This document shows positions 60,219-64,000 of a stretch of 64,000 nucleotides of DNA, piece after piece. The notes under the pieces are model-generated. The model worked only from the letters and a program-made list of their open reading frames with translations, did no database searches and was not told the origin of the DNA. Numbering within the stretch: the first letter of the stretch is position 1; each line of letters begins with the position of its first letter. The translations under genes were made by a program, and so were the position numbers. The DNA is taken from the NCBI RefSeq assembly GCF_003112535.1, contig NZ_BEWA01000024.1, positions 1 through 64,000 of the forward strand, given 5' to 3'. The DNA is from Streptomyces rishiriensis (GTDB taxonomy: Bacteria; Actinomycetota; Actinomycetes; Streptomycetales; Streptomycetaceae).

Positions 60219-61277
60219 TCAGACCCCGCTCGTCGAGGCCGGGGACACGTCGCGCGTGCGGCGCCGGCGCACCGTCCAGAACACCGCGCTGCCCGCGACG
60301 ACGGTGGTGCCGACGCCGATGACGCCCGCCAGGCCGCCGGAGAGACGGGCGTCGGCGACGTCCTTGACGCCGTAGCCGGCGAGCGGGGAGTCGGAGGAGG
60401 GGTGCTTCTGGGTCCTCCTGTCGATGCCGTGGTCGGTGGCGACCTTCTCCAGGCCGTCGGGGTTCGCGGAGGCGTAGAAGCTGACGAAGCCGGCCAGGAC
60501 GAGGGAGGTGACCAGACCGGTCACCCACAGCGTGCGCCGCGAGGCGCGGGCCGCCGCGGGCGCCGTGCGCGCCCCGTCCGGCGCCGGGGCCTCGACGAGT
60601 TCGCCGTTCACCCGCAGCTGGAGCCGCTGTCGCAGGTCGCGCGCACCGTGCACCAGATCCGGCCGGACGGCGACGACGGCGCCCACCGTGAGCGCGGTGA
60701 TCGTGGCCTCGCCGACGCCGATCAGGACGTGCACGCCGATCATCGCGCCGGCCACCTTGCCGATCGCCACGTCGGTGGTGCCGCCGATCCAGTAGATGAG
60801 CGTGAAGGCCACGGCGGCGGCGGGCACGGACAGCAGGGCGGCGACGAAGGAGGCGGCCGTGAGGGACCGGCGGCCGCGGGGCAGCACCTTCACCAGGCCG
60901 CGGAAGACGGCGTACGACACGACCGTCGTCACGATCGCCATGTCGGTGATGTTCACGCCGAGGGCGGTGAGTCCGCCGTCGGCGAAGAGGATGCCCTGCA
61001 TGAGCAGGACCACGGAGACGCACAGGATCCCGGTGAAGGGACCCACGAGGATCGCGGCGAGCGCGCCGCCCAGCAGATGGCCGCTGGTCCCCGCCGCGAC
61101 GGGGAAGTTCAGCATCTGCACGGCGAAGATGAACGCCGCGACGAGGCCGGCCAGCGGCGCGGTCCGGTCGTCGAGCTCGCGGCGCGCGCCGCGCAGGCTC
61201 ACGGCGATGGCGCCGGCGGCGACGACTCCGGTCACGGCGGAGGTCGGGGCGTTGATGAATCCGTCGGGTACGTGCAC
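60219..61277 (-). CDS. cbiM: Fused CbiM-CbiN-type substrate component of a Ni/Co ECF transporter
   Basis: A 352-aa membrane protein. The mature N-terminus VHVPDGFINAPTSAVTGVVA carries the His that binds Ni or Co; GTG at 61277 starts it exactly, placing His at position 2. Several membrane segments follow (MLNFPVAAGTSGHLLGGALA is the family hallmark). From about residue 255 a CbiN/PDGLE-type domain is fused: FVSFYASANPDGLEKVATD and a final membrane segment. Such fusions replace a separate CbiN/NikN. The nearby Nur-like box favours nickel, so nikMN is an equally valid name. Confidence 0.9.
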   Translation of the reverse strand: MHVPDGFINAPTSAVTGVVAAGAIAVSLRGARRELDDRTAPLAGLVAAFIFAVQMLNFPVAAGTSGHLLGGALAAILVGPFTGILCVSVVLLMQGILFADGGLTALGVNITDMAIVTTVVSYAVFRGLVKVLPRGRRSLTAASFVAALLSVPAAAVAFTLIYWIGGTTDVAIGKVAGAMIGVHVLIGVGEATITALTVGAVVAVRPDLVHGARDLRQRLQLRVNGELVEAPAPDGARTAPAAARASRRTLWVTGLVTSLVLAGFVSFYASANPDGLEKVATDHGIDRRTQKHPSSDSPLAGYGVKDVADARLSGGLAGVIGVGTTVVAGSAVFWTVRRRRTRDVSPASTSGV

Positions 61278-61297
61278 CCGACGATGATAGTGGCTTA

Positions 61298-61314
61298 ATG
61301 CGAACGGTTCGCAA
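61298..61314 (-). promoter_or_regulatory. Nur-like box upstream of cbiM
   Basis: On the minus strand the site reads TTGCGA-ACCGT-TCGCAT, against the Nur consensus tTGCaa-N5-ttGCAA as I remember it: nine of twelve positions match with exact spacing. The inner 15 bp (61299-61313) are a perfect palindrome about one base. It is 20 bp upstream of the GTG. Confidence 0.6.
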
Positions 61315-61474
61315 GAGCGAGGAATTCGTTTCGCGCGGGAACCGGCCCGGGTCCGTGTATCGCACAGGTGAGATATGTCGGCGCAGGAGAGCGCAATCCG
61401 CAAAATATGCGACATTGGAGGGGAAGCGGATGCACAGCTTCCGCACAGGTCACGCTGCGTGAGAGGGTCGGCCG

Positions 61475-61828
61475 ATGTCTGTAGTCGAACAGTACGCGCG
61501 AGCCCATATCGTCACCGACGCCGACCGGGTCGAGGAGGACACGGCCGTCCCGGTCGTCCTGCGCTACGACCCCGACGAACCCCGTTCCGTGCGCGTCGGG
61601 CTGCCCGACCGCCGGGAGTGGACGTTCTCCCGCACCCTCCTCGAACAGGGCCTGCGCGCCCCGTCCGGCACCGGCGAGGTGCGGGTCTGGCCGTGCGGGC
61701 GCGTCCAGGCCGTGGTCGAGTTCCACTCCGCGCACGGCGTCTCGGTCGTCCAGTTCGAGTCGAAGACGCTGCTGCGCTTCCTGCGCCGCACCTACATGGC
61801 GACCGCCCAGCAGCCCGTGCCGCACTAG
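61475..61828 (+). CDS. ssgE: SsgA-like sporulation/cell-division protein (SsgE)
   Basis: A 117-aa SsgA-like protein (SALP). The family pattern is PVVLRYDPDEPRSVRVGLPD, then EWTFSRTLLEQGLRAPSGTG, EVRVWPCGRVQAVVEF and LLRFLRRTYMATA. SALPs control septum placement, spore-wall maturation and spore separation. It is shorter than SsgA/SsgB, mainly at both ends. I name it SsgE because S. coelicolor ssgE (SCO3158), which affects spore release, has the same neighbours: two penicillin-binding proteins and a cobalt/nickel transporter. GAGAGGG precedes the ATG. Confidence 0.85.
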   Translation: MSVVEQYARAHIVTDADRVEEDTAVPVVLRYDPDEPRSVRVGLPDRREWTFSRTLLEQGLRAPSGTGEVRVWPCGRVQAVVEFHSAHGVSVVQFESKTLLRFLRRTYMATAQQPVPH

Positions 61829-61879
61829 GGTCTGTCGTGTGAACAACCCTGCGGGTCAGTACACCTGGCTAGCCGGCTC

Positions 61880-63556
61880 TCAGCCGCCCATCCGCAGCAA
61901 GGACGCCACGATCGGGCCTGCCGTGTCGCCGCCGTGGCCGCCCGCTTGGACCACGCCCGCGGCTGCCAGATCGCCGCGGTAGGCGGTGAACCAGCCGTTG
62001 GGCTTGTCCTGGTTGTCGACCTCGGCCGAGCCCGTCTTGGCGCCGTAGTCGGGACCCAGACCGGACATCGCCTCGGCGGCGGTGCCGGCCGCGGCCGTGT
62101 AGTTCATCAGCTCGCGCAGCTGCGACAGCGTCGACGACGACATCGTGCGCGAGGCCGACGCCAGCTTGCGGCCGTCCACCGACGGGGCGACCAGGTACGG
62201 CTGGTGGAAGGAGCCCGCCTTCACGGTGGCGGCGACCGACGCCATGTTCAGCGGGTTCATCCGCACCCCGCCCTGCCCGATGAGCGAGGCCGCCATCTGC
62301 GCCTTCGACTGCACCGGCACCGACCCGTCGAAGGACGGGACGCCGATGGCCCAGTTGTTCATCGACAGACCGAACACCTGCTGGGCCTGCCTGGTCAGGC
62401 TGTCGTCGCCCAACTCGGGCGCCTGGCTGATGAAGGCGGTGTTGCAGGAGCGCGCGAAGCTCGCCTTGAACGAGCCGCCCTTGATCTCGAAGTCGTCGTC
62501 GTTGTGGAACTTCCAGCCGCCGTAGGTGAACGTCTTCGGGCAGGGGTGGGTCTTGTCCGCCGACGCCAGCCCTTTGTCGAGGAGCAGCGAGGACGTGATG
62601 ACCTTCATCGTGGAGCCGGGCGCGAGCGAGCCGTTGAACGCGGTGTTGAAGCCGGGGCTCGCGTTGGCCACCGCGAGGATCTCGCCCGTGGAGGGCCGCA
62701 TCACCACCACCGACGAGCGTGCCGTCTTCGCCACCTGCCGTTCGGCGGCGGCCTGCAGGGCCGGGCTGAGGGTCGTCTTCACGGTGCCCGGGGTGCCCTT
62801 GCTGAGCTCCAGCAGCGTCTTGTCGGAGGCCTTCTTCGCCCTCGACGCCTTTCCGCGGACCACCTGGAGCTCCACGCCCGCCTTGCCGCCCGCCTTCTTG
62901 CCGTACTTCTCCCGCAGCCCGTCCAGCACCGTGCCCAGCGAGGGGTACTTCGCGGCCGTCAGCTCGCCGCCGTCGCGGTCGACCGCCTTGACCGGCGGGG
63001 TGCCGGCCTCGCCGGTGACGAGCGTGTCGCCGTCCTGCAGGTCGGGGTGGACGACGGACGCGTGCCAGTCGACCTGCGCCTTGCCGTTCTTCGGGTTGCG
63101 CACCACGGTGAGCGCGCTGTCGTACGCCAGCGGCTTGCCGACGTTCTTGTACTTCACCGTGGCCTTGACGGAGAACGGGATCTTCACGCCGGCGGCCGTG
63201 CCCGGGGTGACGGTGACGTCCGTGATGTGGGCGTCCTTGGTGTAGGCGGTGAGGAGGGCGGTGGCGGCCGCGGAGTCGTCCGTGACGGCGGCCGCCCGGG
63301 CCGCCTCGCCCTTCTGCCAGGCCGTCAGGAACCGGGTGGCCAGGGCCTTCGCCTCGGTCGCCGACGGAGCGTCGGCCCGGACCCTGGGCACCTGCCTGCC
63401 ATTGGCGGACGCGGCCGAACCGTCGTCGGCCGCCGCTCCGCCGTACAGCGCGTAGACGCCGAGCCCGGCTCCGCCGACCACGACGGCGATCATGCCGCCG
63501 ACCACGGCGGGACGCCGCTTGCTGCTTCGTTCTTCGACGCGCCTTCTCTTGCCCAC
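61880..63556 (-). CDS. Penicillin-binding protein (class B-like transpeptidase with MecA_N domain)
   Basis: A 558-aa membrane-anchored transpeptidase. One segment follows a basic start (AVVGGMIAVVVGGAGLGVYA, about residues 20-38). A MecA_N/NTF2-like domain (about 70-180, ALATRFLTAWQKGEAARAAA) precedes the dimerisation region. The transpeptidase domain has the nucleophile in APGSTMKVITS (Ser of SxxK), SCN in ARSCNTAFIS (SxN) and the AKTGSAEV motif (KTG). GTG at 63556 gives a normal anchor. It lies convergent with ssgE and beside a paralogue, suggesting a role in sporulation-stage wall synthesis. Confidence 0.93.
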   Translation of the reverse strand: MGKRRRVEERSSKRRPAVVGGMIAVVVGGAGLGVYALYGGAAADDGSAASANGRQVPRVRADAPSATEAKALATRFLTAWQKGEAARAAAVTDDSAAATALLTAYTKDAHITDVTVTPGTAAGVKIPFSVKATVKYKNVGKPLAYDSALTVVRNPKNGKAQVDWHASVVHPDLQDGDTLVTGEAGTPPVKAVDRDGGELTAAKYPSLGTVLDGLREKYGKKAGGKAGVELQVVRGKASRAKKASDKTLLELSKGTPGTVKTTLSPALQAAAERQVAKTARSSVVVMRPSTGEILAVANASPGFNTAFNGSLAPGSTMKVITSSLLLDKGLASADKTHPCPKTFTYGGWKFHNDDDFEIKGGSFKASFARSCNTAFISQAPELGDDSLTRQAQQVFGLSMNNWAIGVPSFDGSVPVQSKAQMAASLIGQGGVRMNPLNMASVAATVKAGSFHQPYLVAPSVDGRKLASASRTMSSSTLSQLRELMNYTAAAGTAAEAMSGLGPDYGAKTGSAEVDNQDKPNGWFTAYRGDLAAAGVVQAGGHGGDTAGPIVASLLRMGG

Positions 63557-63735
63557 TGCCAGATCCTCCGGATCCCCAGGGGCTCTCCCCCCAGCCCCGC
63601 TGCCCTCGTTGCCCTCACTGACCCCAACGACGGCTACCACCCTAGAGTCCCCTTGCCGACGGCGACGTCACGTGTGACGTCAGCCACCCCGCGAACCCCG
63701 CTCGCCGCCCCTCGCGCACCCCCGCGCGGGGGCGC

Positions 63736-64000
63736 TCAGCCCGCCCGCAGCACCTCCGCCACGAGCGGACCGGACGCGTCGACGCCGTGACCGCCGTCCT
63801 GGGTCATCGCGGCCGCGGCGACGTCGTCGCGGTAGCCGGTGAACCAGCTGTCGGACCTGGTCCGCCCGTCCACCTCGGCGGAGCCGGTCTTCGCGCCGAT
63901 CCGGCCGCTGAGCCCGGCCATCACGTCGGCCGCGGTGCCGCTGGTCGCGGTGCGGTTCATCATTGAACGCAACTGCTGCACGGTGCTCGGCGACAGCCCA
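63736..64000 (-). CDS. Second penicillin-binding protein, 3' end only
   Basis: The last 87 codons of a transpeptidase run to the window edge in one open frame. LSPSTVQQLRSMMNRTATSG, GLSGRIGAKTGSAEVDGRTR (KTG motif) and DSWFTGYRDDVAAAAMTQDG align with the end of the neighbouring PBP, so the two are tandem paralogues. The active-site Ser and anchor lie beyond the window. Confidence 0.92.
   Translation of the reverse strand, partial: GLSPSTVQQLRSMMNRTATSGTAADVMAGLSGRIGAKTGSAEVDGRTRSDSWFTGYRDDVAAAAMTQDGGHGVDASGPLVAEVLRAG

Noticed and set aside
61278..61474. Cobalamin riboswitch upstream of the cbi genes
   Set aside because: The leader is only about 20 bp from a palindromic site to the start and shows no B12-box-like conserved core.

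Overview
This is an ordinary-looking stretch of core chromosome from a Streptomyces. The DNA is very GC-rich with a G/C bias at third codon positions, GTG starts and ATGA/GTGA overlaps are common, and the gene content is typical: hrdD, a SepX/GlpR divisome protein, an SsgA-like protein, fruR-fruK-fruA, tricorn protease and DHA2 exporters. From memory, gene order matches the S. coelicolor chromosome from about SCO3209 down to SCO3156. Examples are hrdD=SCO3202, fruA=SCO3196 and ssgE=SCO3158. I could not verify this with a search. No insertion sequence, prophage, integrase or CRISPR array was seen.

Layout. 1-7.98 kb: 5' end of a tRNA, a double-length IclR regulator, a secreted M6 metalloprotease, then regulator/effector pairs (TetR-DHA2 exporter; MarR-LigB dioxygenase). 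8.0-11.4 kb: intact sigma factor hrdD with a perfect sigma-R-type promoter, flanked by two damaged genes, a frameshifted GNAT acetyltransferase and a TetR regulator with an in-frame stop. 11.5-18.8 kb: divergent WYL regulator and DHA2 exporter, then the fructose PTS operon fruR-fruK-fruA. 19.2-29.5 kb: small hypotheticals, an L,D-transpeptidase lipoprotein, a P1 peptidase, LtrA, MscL, a SAF-domain protein, MTA phosphorylase, an FmdB/Ruc zinc-ribbon protein under a CIRCE operator, and an MFS protein. 29.6-40.9 kb: K+/H+ antiporter, penicillin-acylase-type hydrolase, 5-formyl-THF cyclo-ligase, galU, moeA-moaC-mog-rimJ, sepX and tRNA-Ala(CGC). Part of this order (Ruc, cyclo-ligase, galU, moeA, rimJ, glpR/sepX) is shared with M. 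tuberculosis Rv0991c-Rv0996 as I remember it. 41-54.7 kb: DinB-like and GNAT proteins, exonuclease III, a MerR-controlled monooxygenase/hydrolase/SDR operon, tricorn protease, and a TetR-MMPL pair. 55-64 kb: secreted lamin-tail-domain protein, DUF1876 protein, serine hydrolase, ohr, ohrR, a nickel/cobalt ECF transporter (cbiM-cbiQ-cbiO), ssgE and two penicillin-binding proteins, the last cut by the window edge.

How the parts work together. Most regulators sit beside one effector and have a recognisable palindrome or repeat between them, so several operators can be proposed directly. The cobalt/nickel transporter, OhrR and Ohr lie head to tail, with GTGA overlaps running into ohrR, and a Nur-like box precedes the unit. 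This suggests metal uptake and peroxide defence share a transcript. The FmdB protein with its CIRCE element looks like the Streptomyces counterpart of the redox-regulated chaperone Ruc.

Oddities. There are two probable CTG start codons (antiporter and rimJ-like gene). Intergenic gaps hold an unusual number of short tandem repeats, each with a different unit of 8, 10, 16, 17 or 22 bp. Two genes next to hrdD are disrupted.
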